NCBI RefSeq assembly: GCF_001422545.1
Contig: NZ_LMLE01000001.1
Location: forward strand, 63,373 to 127,372
Origin: Pedobacter sp. Leaf41
Lineage (GTDB): Bacteria; Bacteroidota; Bacteroidia; Sphingobacteriales; Sphingobacteriaceae
DNA length: 64,000 nt
Reading direction: 5' to 3'
The position numbers and the translations under genes are program-made. A model generated the notes under the pieces. The model ran no database searches and was not told the DNA's origin. It saw nothing but the letters and a program-made list of their open reading frames with translations. Positions 32,221 to 41,159 of this stretch are shown one piece after another. The first letter of the stretch is position 1; the number at the start of each line of letters is the position of its first letter.

Positions 32221-34989
32221 TTAATTACGTTGTCGGCCGCCGCTAAAGCCTCCTTCACCTCCACGCCGTCGGCCTCCGCCACCTTCATTTCCTTTGATTC
32301 GATTTTTGCCACCCATTCTATTAAGCGAGTAAGTAAATGAAAACATGAAATATCGTTTAAGCACATTAAAGCTTACGTCTTGTATAGTGTTGTTGTTTGC
32401 CGTTCTGCTTATACCCTGATTTTCATTTAACAAATCATTTACAGCAGTTTTGAAAGTACCGCGGTTTTTAAAGAACTGTTTGCTAATGTAAGAATTTATC
32501 AAAGTGAAATGAGTGTCAAAGGCTTCTCCGCGACCGGTATTCTGATTATAATCGGCATCTACAGACCAGCGGATATCCCCAGGGAAAAGATAACTTACAC
32601 TTACATTTGGACTGAAGGTATAGAAACGGGTGTTCGAATTTGGTTGAACAGAATAGGTAGCACGGTTGATTGAACCATTAACACCAGCCGTTAAATCAAG
32701 CTTATCCAAATTAGAAACCAGGCGGTAACCGTTGGTGATTGACCAGCTGTTGGTGATATTTCTTAATGAATTGGTAAAGTTTACATCCCGATCGAAATTA
32801 CCTGAAACGTTAATGTGGAAGTTAAGTTTATTCTCGCTCATTAAAGGGAGACTTAGTGATGAAGATACACTGCCTGCATACACGCCGTTTACGTTTACTG
32901 GTGTAATGGAGAGCTTACCTTGATCTGGTCCACTTTGAATTAAACTGCTGCTGTTGGCTATTTTATTTGAGGTTTGGGTAAGATTGATATTTACAAAAAG
33001 CGATCTATTTTTGCCCACAGTGAAGGTGTTGTAGGCAATTCTCAATGTATTATCAAATTCAGGCCTTAAATCGGGGTTGCCGACTGGAATATTTTGGGTA
33101 TTGGTATTGTTGGGAATCGGTTGCAATTGCTGTATACTAGGCTGATTGGTTCTTCCCCGGTAATTGAAAACCAACCTTTTGCTGTTGCTAAAGTTATACC
33201 TAAACATAGCCGATGGCGTATAGTTAAATACATTCTGCTTTAATATAAATCCACGGGTAATGTTGTTGTTCGTTCGATCGGTATTTTGGACTGCCATACC
33301 CGCATTCCAATTGTATTTTTTTGCTGATTTATTGATACTAAACCCCGCGGTGTTGGTTAAAATGGTATTCTCATAAGAATTACTAAAAGTTTGATCGAGC
33401 AAATCGTATTGTAGTGTTGCAGGATTGAAATTGTATGTAAACCGATCGGATGTGTTGTGGTTATATCCGTTTTGATAATTCAGCTCGAAACTTAATGTGT
33501 TGCTCAATGGTTCGGTGTATACCAAACGTGTATTTTGGTTGATGGATTCACTTTCCTGATCGTTTAACTGGTTGGTGCGTTTTTGAGTGGCTACCGTTCC
33601 TTCAATTCTCGTCTCAGGATTATCATTGTAGTTTTCACTGTCGTTGTTGTTAATGTTGGTATTTAAATTTAATGATAATGTTCTGCCGCGACGCATGAAT
33701 TTTTTTCTTAGCAAAATGTTATTACTAATGGAAGGAGATGTTCCGTGATTGGTTAATGTTTGTGAGCCATTAATGCGGTAAGTATTATAATCCCGGGTAT
33801 ATTCACTAAAATTTAAGGATTCGTTATTAGTATAACTGATGTTAGGTTGGATCCTTAATGAAGTAAGTGAGTCGATTTTGGTATCAACCATGAAACCCAA
33901 ACGGTGGTTCAATCGCTCTGAATTATTCGTTTGATTGTTATTGAATATTGTGGTTACATCACCCAGAAAGTTTTGGGTAACACTGTTCCTCAATATTAGA
34001 TTTTCAGATTTATTAACAAAGTAGTTCACGCTTACTTCTGTTTGATCGGAATAAGTATCGTTGTAATTGAAACCTGCAGCCTTTGTATCGGTTATGCCAC
34101 CTCTGCCTCCATTATTACCACCATTTCCACCGCCTAAGCCGCCACCGAAGTTTTGTTTATTTACGTTATTGAATTGAGCAATTACGCTTAGCTTTCTATC
34201 CTGATCAAAATGGTTGATATTGGCATTGATATCATATCGATCGTCTGAGCCATAACCAGCTGTGGTATTTCCGAAGTAGCCATTTTTCTTGTCTTTTCGA
34301 GTGGTGATGTTAATGATCTTGGTTCGTGTTCCATCATCAATTCCTGTAAATTGGGCCTGATCAGAAAGTTCATCTATAATCTGAATTTTATCAATCATAT
34401 CGGCGGGTAAGTTTTTGGTGGCCAATAGTGGATCGTTGCCAAAAAATTCTTTTCCATCTACCCGTACTTTAGTAATGGTTTCCCCCTGTGCTTTTACGGT
34501 TCCTGCCTTGTCTACCTCAACACCTGGAAGCTTTTTTAGTAAATCTTCTACCACTGCATTTTCCACTACTTTAAACGAGCTGGCATTAAATTCCAGCGTA
34601 TCCTTTTTTACCACAATCGGTGGAACCTCCGCCTTAATCTCAACGGTTTGAAGATCAATCGCCCCGCCTTCTAAAATAATATCTCCAACATCAGCAGTCG
34701 GTCTGTCAGCTGTAATCGCGAAATCTTTTGTCGTGTTTTTCAAGCCCAGAAAGGCTGCAAATATCCGGTAGTTGCCAGGTTTAAGCCCCTTCAAAATAAA
34801 TTTTCCATCTTCAGTAGTACTCACCGCACCAACCATGCTTGAGTCTGACAGATTTTTAACGGCTAAAGAAGCATAATCTATAGGTTTTTTATCTTTTGAT
34901 TGAAGTACCCGCCCACTGACAGAACCATTGTTTTGGGCAAAGGCATAGCAAGAAAATAAAATAAAAATTAGGGTAAAGAGTTGTTTCAT
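32221..34989 (-). CDS. Outer-membrane beta-barrel receptor, paralog 1
   Basis: 922 residues. Signal peptide (to about 18), a carboxypeptidase-regulatory-like beta-sandwich (GSVSGRVLQSKDKKPIDYAS, 20 residues), a plug-like domain (EDLLKKLPGVEVDKAGTVKA; KEFFGNDPLLATKNLPADM) and a long beta-barrel of the OMP_b-brl_3 type, related to TonB-dependent receptors. After the plug comes a Gly/Asn-rich stretch (GGGLGGGNGGNNGGRGG). The protein ends in a Gly/Arg-rich tail (GGGGRRRGGEGGF) instead of the usual terminal aromatic residue of a barrel. It is a tandem paralog of the next gene. Ligand unknown; feoAB lies just downstream. Confidence 0.88.
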   Translation of the reverse strand: MKQLFTLIFILFSCYAFAQNNGSVSGRVLQSKDKKPIDYASLAVKNLSDSSMVGAVSTTEDGKFILKGLKPGNYRIFAAFLGLKNTTKDFAITADRPTADVGDIILEGGAIDLQTVEIKAEVPPIVVKKDTLEFNASSFKVVENAVVEDLLKKLPGVEVDKAGTVKAQGETITKVRVDGKEFFGNDPLLATKNLPADMIDKIQIIDELSDQAQFTGIDDGTRTKIINITTRKDKKNGYFGNTTAGYGSDDRYDINANINHFDQDRKLSVIAQFNNVNKQNFGGGLGGGNGGNNGGRGGITDTKAAGFNYNDTYSDQTEVSVNYFVNKSENLILRNSVTQNFLGDVTTIFNNNQTNNSERLNHRLGFMVDTKIDSLTSLRIQPNISYTNNESLNFSEYTRDYNTYRINGSQTLTNHGTSPSISNNILLRKKFMRRGRTLSLNLNTNINNNDSENYNDNPETRIEGTVATQKRTNQLNDQESESINQNTRLVYTEPLSNTLSFELNYQNGYNHNTSDRFTYNFNPATLQYDLLDQTFSNSYENTILTNTAGFSINKSAKKYNWNAGMAVQNTDRTNNNITRGFILKQNVFNYTPSAMFRYNFSNSKRLVFNYRGRTNQPSIQQLQPIPNNTNTQNIPVGNPDLRPEFDNTLRIAYNTFTVGKNRSLFVNINLTQTSNKIANSSSLIQSGPDQGKLSITPVNVNGVYAGSVSSSLSLPLMSENKLNFHINVSGNFDRDVNFTNSLRNITNSWSITNGYRLVSNLDKLDLTAGVNGSINRATYSVQPNSNTRFYTFSPNVSVSYLFPGDIRWSVDADYNQNTGRGEAFDTHFTLINSYISKQFFKNRGTFKTAVNDLLNENQGISRTANNNTIQDVSFNVLKRYFMFSFTYSLNRMGGKNRIKGNEGGGGRRRGGEGGFSGGRQRN

Positions 34990-35102
34990 TCGGTTAGTTT
35001 CCTGGTTTAAAAATAGAGACTAACAACGATATTAAAGGTTTATTTGGTTTAAGTAACAATTGAAATACATAACTGTTGATTTAACAGTTATAAATTCAAA
35101 CT

Positions 35103-35135
35103 AAAAAAAAGTCTCGGCTAATCAACCGAGACTTT
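35103..35135 (-). terminator. Terminator between the two receptor genes
   Basis: AAAGTCTCGG/CCGAGACTTT, 10-bp stem with an 8-nt loop and an eight-T run on the minus strand. It follows the upstream receptor gene (stop at 35152), so the two receptors are probably separate transcripts. Confidence 0.88.
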
Positions 35136-35151
35136 AAATAAATTTTTAAGC

Positions 35152-37968
35152 TTACATTCTCATTCGCTGACCGCCGCCTCCGCCTTGGTTTGGCATCTGC
35201 ATATCGCCACTCATATTTCTTCCGCCGATGCGGGTTAATGAGTAAGTAAACGAGAACATAAAATATCTTTTTAAAACATTATAATTTAAATCGGTAATGG
35301 TATTGTTGGTAGCTGTTCTGCTAATACCTTGATTCTGGTTAAAAGCATCATTTACCGCAACTTTGAAAGTCCCTCTATTTTTAAAAAACTGGCGACTGAT
35401 GTAGGAGTTTACCAATGTAAATTCGGTATTGTAACCTTCGCCACGACCAGTATTTTTAATATAATCCAAATCAATAGCCAAACGGATATTTCCAGGGAAT
35501 ACATAACTAATATCGAAACTCGGGTTTAGCGTATAAAAGTTTGTGGTTTGACCAGGATTAGCCGAATACGTGGCCCTGTTGTATGTTCCAGAAATACCTC
35601 CGGTTAAATCAAACTTATCAAAATTGGTTACCAAACTGTAACGATTTGTTAATGCGTAAGTATTGGTAATATTTCTTACTAAATCTGCAGGGTTGTTATT
35701 GGCTGTAGTAAAGTTTACGTTTCGGTTGTAATTTGCATTTAACGATGCATTCAAATTTAATTTACGTTCAGGGAGAAGTGGTAAACCCACATTTACGCTT
35801 CCAGTACCCGAATAAACACCATCAACATTTACATAGGTAGTTCTGATTTTACCAAAGTCCACATCACTTTGGTCAGTAACCAATTGACTACTGTTTCCAA
35901 TAGCGTTGAAGGTTTGGCTTAAATTGATATAGGCAAAAAACATTCTGCTTTTTGCAAAGTCGAAATTATTATAATTAATGGTTAAATTATTATTAAAAGC
36001 TGGTTTCAATAAAGGGTTACCCACAAATACACTTTGCGTATTGGTATTATCAGGAATTGGTTGAATTTGATTGATACTTGGCTGTTGTGTGTTTCCTCTG
36101 TATCGTATATTTAATCTTCTGGCATTACTAAAGTTGTATCTGAAGTTAGCTGAAGGCGTTAAATTAATAAAATTTTGAGTTCTAACCATACCAGTGGTCA
36201 CATTGGTGTTTACACGGTTGGTTTGTTGAGCGGCTAAGCCGATATTCCAATTGTATTTTTTCTCATTCGTGGTATAACTTACGCCTGCAGCATTTGTTAA
36301 AGTTTGGTTTTCGTAAATGTTGGTGTAATCTAAATTAACTAAATCATATTGTCCGCTTGCAGAGTTAAAATCCAGAACTTGTCTGCCTTGATTATCATGA
36401 GCATAGCCATTTTGGTAATTTAGCTCCAGGCTTGTTGTTTTAGAAAGCGGTTCGGTGTAAACTACTCTTGCCGTGTTATTAATCGAATTGCTATTTACTT
36501 TATTCAACTGATCAATAAGTGATGGAGTAGTAACATTATTCACCGTGTTACTTTCAGAGATATAATTGTAAGTATCTGCATCATTGTTATTGATGCTGGT
36601 ATTTACGTTTAATGATATCGTTCTGCCACGTCTTTTGAATTTCTTACGAATCAATAAATTATTTGCAATGTTTGGCGTGGTCGAATTGCTAATATAACGC
36701 TGATCTCCAGTGGTTGAAGTAGCGATTAAATTTCTGTTGTAAGTACTTAAGTTCGTTGCATCAGATTCTGTGAAAGATACATTTGGCTGAATCTTAATTG
36801 TTGTTGATGAATCCAGCTTGGTATCAATCATGAAATTAAACCTGTGATTGATTCGATCGGTATTGTTATCTGCCGTATTGTTAACGGTAGTAATCGAATT
36901 TCCCAATAAGTTTTGGGTAAAACTGGTTTGCTGGTTGGATACATCCGATCGGTTAAAAAAGTAACTTCCCTGAATTTGGGTTCCATCTTTATAGGTATCG
37001 GCAAAGTTTAAACCGCCAGCATTGGTGTTGGTAATACCTCCACTACCGGCGCCACTACCGCCACCGCCAAAGTTGCCACGGCCACCGCCGCCAAAACCAT
37101 TTCCAGCGCCGTTACCCTGGCCAAAGCTTTGTTTGTTTACATTATTAAATTGCCCAATTACGCTGAATTGTTGGTCGTTATCAAACTTGTTTACGTTAAT
37201 ATTGGCATCATATCTTTCATTGGTTCCATAACCGATGCTGCTATTACCAAAATAACCTTTTTTCATTCCAGCTTTGGTAGTGATGTTCAAGATCTTGCTT
37301 CGGGTACCATCATCAACGCCCGAAAATTGCGATTGTTCTGACATTTCATCAATCACTTGAATTTTATCGACCATATCCGCAGGGAGGTTTTTTGTAGCCA
37401 AAAGTGGGTCGCTTCCGAAAAACTCTTTACCATCTACCTTAACCTTGGTAACCGTTTCACCTTGTGCTTTAATACTTCCATCTTTTGCCACTTCCACTCC
37501 AGGGAGTTTCTTTAACACATCTTCCACTACGGCATTTTCTCTAACTTTAATTGATTTAGCATCAAATTCTAAGGTATCGGTTTTAACAACTACAGGGATA
37601 CTTGCCGTTACATTTACATCTTTTAAGTCAAGTCCATCATCAGTCATGGCAATTTCGCCTGCATTAACAGTAGTTTTGGCCACTTCAATATCTTTGGTGG
37701 CCGTTTTTAACCCTAAAAAGGCTGCGTAAATGCGGTATTTTCCTGGGGCGATGGCTTTAAAGCTAAACGTTCCATCGGGATCGCTTTGGCCAGAAGCCAC
37801 AACTGCCGAATCTTTTAAACTTCTAACCGCAATGGTTGCGTAATCAACTGGTTTTTTATCTTTAGCACTGACTACTTTGCCAGTAATAGCACCGGTATTT
37901 TGAGCTTGAGCGAGGTAACCGCAAAAGATAAGAACAATAAAAACTGCTCTTTGAACGTTTTTTTTCAT
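35152..37968 (-). CDS. Outer-membrane beta-barrel receptor, paralog 2
   Basis: 938 residues with the same layout as paralog 1: signal peptide (ending LAQAQ), regulatory beta-sandwich (GAITGKVVSAKDKKPVDYAT, 20 residues), plug (EDVLKKLPGVEVAKDGSIKA; VDGKEFFGSDPLLATKNLPA) and beta-barrel. The Gly-rich insert is longer (GQGNGAGNGFGGGGRGNFGG, 20 residues, and more) and the tail ends PNQGGGGGQRMRM. The barrel ends match paralog 1 (VLKRYFMFSFTYSLTRIGG). It has its own -7 box at 37991. Function likely outer-membrane uptake or surface display; ligand unknown. Confidence 0.88.
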   Translation of the reverse strand: MKKNVQRAVFIVLIFCGYLAQAQNTGAITGKVVSAKDKKPVDYATIAVRSLKDSAVVASGQSDPDGTFSFKAIAPGKYRIYAAFLGLKTATKDIEVAKTTVNAGEIAMTDDGLDLKDVNVTASIPVVVKTDTLEFDAKSIKVRENAVVEDVLKKLPGVEVAKDGSIKAQGETVTKVKVDGKEFFGSDPLLATKNLPADMVDKIQVIDEMSEQSQFSGVDDGTRSKILNITTKAGMKKGYFGNSSIGYGTNERYDANINVNKFDNDQQFSVIGQFNNVNKQSFGQGNGAGNGFGGGGRGNFGGGGSGAGSGGITNTNAGGLNFADTYKDGTQIQGSYFFNRSDVSNQQTSFTQNLLGNSITTVNNTADNNTDRINHRFNFMIDTKLDSSTTIKIQPNVSFTESDATNLSTYNRNLIATSTTGDQRYISNSTTPNIANNLLIRKKFKRRGRTISLNVNTSINNNDADTYNYISESNTVNNVTTPSLIDQLNKVNSNSINNTARVVYTEPLSKTTSLELNYQNGYAHDNQGRQVLDFNSASGQYDLVNLDYTNIYENQTLTNAAGVSYTTNEKKYNWNIGLAAQQTNRVNTNVTTGMVRTQNFINLTPSANFRYNFSNARRLNIRYRGNTQQPSINQIQPIPDNTNTQSVFVGNPLLKPAFNNNLTINYNNFDFAKSRMFFAYINLSQTFNAIGNSSQLVTDQSDVDFGKIRTTYVNVDGVYSGTGSVNVGLPLLPERKLNLNASLNANYNRNVNFTTANNNPADLVRNITNTYALTNRYSLVTNFDKFDLTGGISGTYNRATYSANPGQTTNFYTLNPSFDISYVFPGNIRLAIDLDYIKNTGRGEGYNTEFTLVNSYISRQFFKNRGTFKVAVNDAFNQNQGISRTATNNTITDLNYNVLKRYFMFSFTYSLTRIGGRNMSGDMQMPNQGGGGGQRMRM

Positions 37969-37990
37969 TAGAAAAAATTAGATATTAATA

Positions 37991-37998
37991 CAAAACTA
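37991..37998 (-). promoter_or_regulatory. Probable -7 box of the paralog 2 receptor gene
   Basis: TAGTTTTG on the minus strand fits TAnnTTTG; a weak TTCG lies where the -33 box belongs. The start would be about 16 bases before the ATG. Confidence 0.45.
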
Positions 37999-38112
37999 AG
38001 CTATCAGACTAAGCGAAGTTTAAAAGGTTTGGTTAAGATGTGTTAAATGCTTGGTAACATTTTAAATACAGCAGGTGGGATGTAGCTGTGAGAGATAATC
38101 GAGCGATAGAAT

Positions 38113-38238
38113 TTATCTAATTTGAGAAGGATAAGTTTTATGATAAACTTTCGGACAGTTACAACCTTTTTTAAAAATACTGCAGCCACTTAAGCTTAAG
38201 CATGCACCAACTATGAATAAACTAAGTATTTTTTTCAT
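38113..38238 (-). CDS. Tiny lipoprotein, 41 residues
   Basis: The ORF starts with ATG at 38238, inside the end of the VanZ gene (17-bp overlap, different frame), and ends at TAA 38113-38115. The product has a clear lipoprotein signal: basic start MKKILSLFIVGACLSLSGCS (20 residues) with lipobox Cys19, then a short mature part FKKGCNCPKVYHKTYPS with two more cysteines. The overlap suggests translational coupling to VanZ in a gcvH-VanZ-lipoprotein unit. I do not recognise a family; the lipobox in a 41-residue frame makes chance unlikely. Confidence 0.7.
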   Translation of the reverse strand: MKKILSLFIVGACLSLSGCSIFKKGCNCPKVYHKTYPSQIR

Positions 38239-38620
38239 TAAGATTTAATTTGTGAAGTAATATGTAACTGAATACGGCCATCAAAGCGCCTAACATATCG
38301 CAGCCAAAATCCCACCATTCTGCCGAGCGATAGGTGAAGAGTTTCCACTGTAATATTTCGATGGTACCGCCGATAATGGCATTAATCAAAATGATTTTAA
38401 AAATGGTTAACGTTCTAAAACCATAATTATTTTGATATTTTATCTTCCCATAAAATAATAATACAGAAAGTACAAAGAAAAAGCCCAGGTGGGCCATTTT
38501 ATCAAAACCTTTGAAGAAAAATCCATCTCCTTCCGAATCGGGTAATTTGATATTACAAAGCACCAAGACAACAATTGTCCAGAAGATGGCCCATTTTTGT
38601 CGTTTCAGTGCTTCGTACAA
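38222..38620 (-). CDS. VanZ-family membrane protein
   Basis: 132 residues with four hydrophobic helices. VanZ-like marks are FDKMAHLGFFFVLSVLLFYG (20 residues) in the second helix region, GGTIEILQ with the conserved Glu, and the short WWDFGCDMLGAL before the last helix. The family's role is poorly known; the founding member lowers teicoplanin sensitivity. It follows gcvH by 11 bp, an order I associate with Bacteroidota genomes. Confidence 0.88.
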   Translation of the reverse strand: MYEALKRQKWAIFWTIVVLVLCNIKLPDSEGDGFFFKGFDKMAHLGFFFVLSVLLFYGKIKYQNNYGFRTLTIFKIILINAIIGGTIEILQWKLFTYRSAEWWDFGCDMLGALMAVFSYILLHKLNLNEKNT

Positions 38621-38631
38621 AATATGATAAA

Positions 38632-39012
38632 TTAAGCGCCTACTAAAGCTTGGTAAGCTTCTGCAGTCAATAATTCTTCTACTTCAGCTAAATCAGATAA
38701 TGAAACTTTAACCATCCAACCTTTACCATAAGGATCGCTATTCACCAATTCTGGATTATCATTTAATTCTGAATTGATTTCTAAAACAGTACCTGTTACC
38801 GGCATATATAAATCTGAAACTGTTTTTACTGCTTCAACTGTACCGAAAACTTCTTCTTTAGTTACTTCAGAGCCTACGTTGTTGATGTCAACATAAACGA
38901 TATCGCCTAATTCGCGTTGTGCGAAATCAGTAATGCCGATAAAAGCTTCATTGCCTTCAACCTTAACCCACTCGTGGTCTTTAGTGTATTTTAATTCTGA
39001 TGGAAAATTCAT
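38632..39012 (-). CDS. gcvH: Glycine cleavage system H protein
   Basis: 126 residues of the lipoyl carrier that shuttles the aminomethyl group between P, T and L proteins. The lipoylated residue is Lys63 in [13 protein letters not shown]. Start ([20 protein letters not shown], 20 residues) and end are typical. No gcvP or gcvT is near. It is the first gene of a leftward unit with VanZ and the tiny lipoprotein. Confidence 0.97.
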   Translation of the reverse strand: MNFPSELKYTKDHEWVKVEGNEAFIGITDFAQRELGDIVYVDINNVGSEVTKEEVFGTVEAVKTVSDLYMPVTGTVLEINSELNDNPELVNSDPYGKGWMVKVSLSDLAEVEELLTAEAYQALVGA

Positions 39013-39122
39013 TATAATGTAAGTTATTGATTATGAAAAATTTGTCTAATTCTATACGTATTGCACAACTTGTTGCAAAAACATCTTTCCGTTTCTTCGT
39101 ATCTATATGTTTGCCAGTGCCT

Positions 39123-39153
39123 CAAAAATACAATTTAGTTTAACCATTAGCAA
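39123..39153 (-). promoter_or_regulatory. Promoter of gcvH
   Basis: On the minus strand, TTG (39153-39151), 20 bases, then TATTTTTG (39130-39123), matching the Bacteroidota consensus. The leader would be about 100 bases; I see no glycine riboswitch in it. Confidence 0.6.
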
Positions 39154-39513
39154 CGACTCCAAAATAACTTTTATTTATTCAGCATTAAGTGCCCCGGTTG
39201 AGATATCGATAGTTGCGAAACATCAACTCTTATGCACGCGTAATAACCGCGTTTGAGTCAAATTAGGTTAGCCGATAGTAGCCTGATCATTGTAAAGAAA
39301 TAAGAATTTGTAATCACTATAAAACGAACTGAAGAGGCTCATCGGATCCGGCTGCTGCTGATATGATAGATTACTTAATGGCCTGATTTAGTGGTGTATA
39401 TTTTAACAGCTTTCCACCTTTTAGGGTTTCAATTAATAGCCTTATTGTACTATTGATGCATTTGTAATTTCTGCTCAATTTTGAGTCACAATTTCAATAT
39501 TGAATTTTTAAAA
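39154..39513. other. Gene-free left part of the sprA-gcvH islet
   Basis: 360 bases between the gcvH promoter and the hypothetical gene at 39514. No ORF of note, no hairpin with a T tract and no RNA gene could be recognised. The sequence is AT-rich without simple repeats. Confidence 0.4.
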
Positions 39514-39900
39514 ATGAAAACCAAACACATTCTCATTGCATCAGCAATATTCTTATTGCCACTAACTTTAATTTCAGCTATTTATGTCCCTAAAGGTATT
39601 AAAGCAAAGCACCATGAGCAAACTTTGAAACTTTTGCCTGTTGATACTGACAAGGTAACAATCTCTGATATTGAAAAGAAGGTATTTTATCTCGAAGAAA
39701 AGCAACCACTTACCAGTACCGTATACTATTGGAAACTGAGATCGGGGAATCAGGTAATTAATTTCGAACATGTGCCTGACCACATTTTCTGGAAGTGGGA
39801 TATCGATGAACCTGTTCCGGCCAAGGTAATTTTGAAATTGCTTCGCATCGACGAGCAGATACACGAGACCTACAATCTCCATAAAGAAAGACAAAACTAA
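39514..39900 (+). CDS. Hypothetical membrane-anchored protein
   Basis: 128 residues from the ATG at 39514; an in-frame TTG 11 codons earlier is less likely because KTKHILIASAIFLLPLTLIS forms a clean N-terminal hydrophobic anchor from 39514. The rest is soluble and charged (LLPVDTDKVTISDIEKKVFY, 20 residues; FEHVPDHIFWKWDIDEP). I recognise no family. It lies alone in the islet between gcvH and sprA and has its own terminator, so it is probably expressed. Confidence 0.6.
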   Translation: MKTKHILIASAIFLLPLTLISAIYVPKGIKAKHHEQTLKLLPVDTDKVTISDIEKKVFYLEEKQPLTSTVYYWKLRSGNQVINFEHVPDHIFWKWDIDEPVPAKVILKLLRIDEQIHETYNLHKERQN

Positions 39901-39905
39901 TTTTG

Positions 39906-39936
39906 AAAAGCCACTCTAAGATAGGGTGGCTTTTTT
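39906..39936 (+). terminator. Terminator after the hypothetical gene
   Basis: AAGCCAC/GTGGCTT stem with a 10-11-nt loop, followed by six T residues. Directly after the stop codon at 39898-39900. Confidence 0.82.
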
Positions 39937-40540
39937 AGTATTAGCAGTTTGGATCGCTTTTTTCACCTACCTTTTACAGTATATCTCTCTACGTTATCAA
40001 GTTTTGCATTGCCGTCACAGTCAATTTTTATAGAACATCAAAATTAATTTCATTTAACCGGAGTATTTTGTGTAAAATCTTTTAACCCTTTGAAATCAAA
40101 TTGTCACCTTTCAATCGTCAAATCCTTTATGAATAGTTCGCTCTACCACGTACGAATTTAGGAAATTCCATGTTAAATGCTAGAGGTATCGCACTCTGCT
40201 CATCCTTAAAAAGGGAAGAAATCGCAGATCAACATAGCGCCAAAATCTTCAGTTCGAATTATGCTGGTTGCGGTGTAGAGTACAGTATTTTATCTCGTGG
40301 ATAATCTTGTTTCCGGGGCTTTTATTATTTAAGAAAATCATCTGTAAAAGTAATATAGATAATCCTTTTGATGGGAAATACTGCACATAATTATTATGCT
40401 ATTGTTAGCAATACGCTGAAACGTAATTTTAGCCAAGAACTTTGCTATGCTGACTTTACCTGATATTCGAAGTGATAAGTATCTGGCTAATGTGCCCTAA
40501 ACTAATGATAAAATAGAATGTTAATGGCCCAAAAAGGCTA
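39937..40540. other. Gene-free centre of the islet
   Basis: About 600 bases with no ORF longer than a few dozen codons, no tRNA-like fold and no strong hairpin that I can see. It may hold decayed DNA; nothing can be named. Confidence 0.4.
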
Positions 40541-40571
40541 TTTGGCGAATAAACAAAACTTGATAAGTTTG
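40541..40571 (+). promoter_or_regulatory. Orphan consensus promoter
   Basis: TTTG (40541-40544), 19 bases, then TAAGTTTG (40564-40571), fully matching the Bacteroidota consensus on the plus strand. No protein gene follows; a terminator stands 37 bases downstream. Confidence 0.65.
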
Positions 40572-40577
40572 TAATGT

Positions 40578-40641
40578 TAATTTATTCGGGACGATAGATT
40601 AAATAGTAACGCTTTGCTATGCTTATAGCAGAGCGTTTTTT
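40578..40641 (+). ncRNA. Predicted small RNA (about 64 nt)
   Basis: Inferred transcript from the start about seven bases after the -7 box at 40564-40571 to the T run of the hairpin at 40608-40641. Its first 30 nt (beginning TTAATTTATTCGGGACG) are single-stranded and AT-rich, its second half is the terminator stem. This is the layout of a minimal trans-acting sRNA. There is no coding sequence in it. Evidence is only promoter plus terminator. Confidence 0.45.
40608..40641 (+). terminator. Terminator of the predicted small RNA
   Basis: AACGCTTTGCTAT with ATAGCAGAGCGTT around GCTT, one G-U pair, followed by T residues. No annotated plus-strand gene ends within 700 bases upstream. Confidence 0.85.
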
Positions 40642-40656
40642 CTAACCAAATATTTT

Positions 40657-40687
40657 AAAAGCCTTTTCAAAAATTTGAGAGGCTTTT
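40657..40687 (-). terminator. Terminator of the LuxR-type HTH gene
   Basis: AAAAGCCT/AAGGCTTTT stem extended by TCAAA/TTTGA on the minus strand. It begins directly after the stop codon of the leftward gene at 40689. Confidence 0.75.
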
Positions 40688-40688
40688 A

Positions 40689-40919
40689 TTATACCTTAAG
40701 CAAACCGTACTTATAAGCAAACGACACTAATGAAGCGCTGTTCTTTGTTTTCGTTTTAACCATCAGGTTTTTCCTTATAGATTCAATTTTATTCTCGTTT
40801 AAGTTGAGTTTTTGGCTAATTTCACTATAGGTCAAACCTTCTGCTATCAATTCAAGTGCTTTAATTTCCTGCTCATCCAGTCCCATAATTTTAGGGATAG
40901 CTGTATTATTATTTTCCAT
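40689..40919 (-). CDS. Stand-alone LuxR-type HTH protein
   Basis: 76 residues that are little more than a GerE/LuxR DNA-binding domain: LDEQEIKALELIAEGLTYSE (20 residues), ISQKLNLNENKIESIRKNLM, then NSASLVSFAYKYGLL. There is no receiver or sensor domain. Such short forms resemble the C-terminal domain of NarL-type regulators and may act as independent regulators. It lies in the islet between sprA and gcvH, next to the predicted small RNA. Confidence 0.83.
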   Translation of the reverse strand: MENNNTAIPKIMGLDEQEIKALELIAEGLTYSEISQKLNLNENKIESIRKNLMVKTKTKNSASLVSFAYKYGLLKV

Positions 40920-41058
40920 TTGAATGAAATGAACAAGAATTTAGCCAGATTGTTTTGTTTCGACTAATTACAACTACAAATTCTAAGATTTATGATTGTT
41001 GCGTGTAAGAGATTAATTAGCTGGTATGGAGCCTAAAGGCATTCTAAGAAGCAATGGT

Positions 41059-41078
41059 AGCCATACAATTGTATGGCT
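41059..41078. repeat. Perfect 20-bp palindrome
   Basis: AGCCATACAATTGTATGGCT, between the HTH gene and the 3' end of sprA. There is no T tract. It could be an operator or a hairpin with an AATT loop at the end of the sprA mRNA. Confidence 0.6.
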
Positions 41079-41159
41079 CCATTCCTTTATATCGAAGTTT
41101 TTTTCAATAGGTATTGCTATTTATTTTTGAAATATCATCCTTGATCAGAATGATTTCTT

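Noticed and set aside
37022..37231. Proline-rich ORF on the plus strand opposite the receptor gene
   Set aside because: It is the complement of the Gly-rich codons of the receptor; an antisense shadow.
39013..39122. Glycine riboswitch in the gcvH leader
   Set aside because: No tandem aptamer-like stems or conserved GGAGAG-type motifs are seen.
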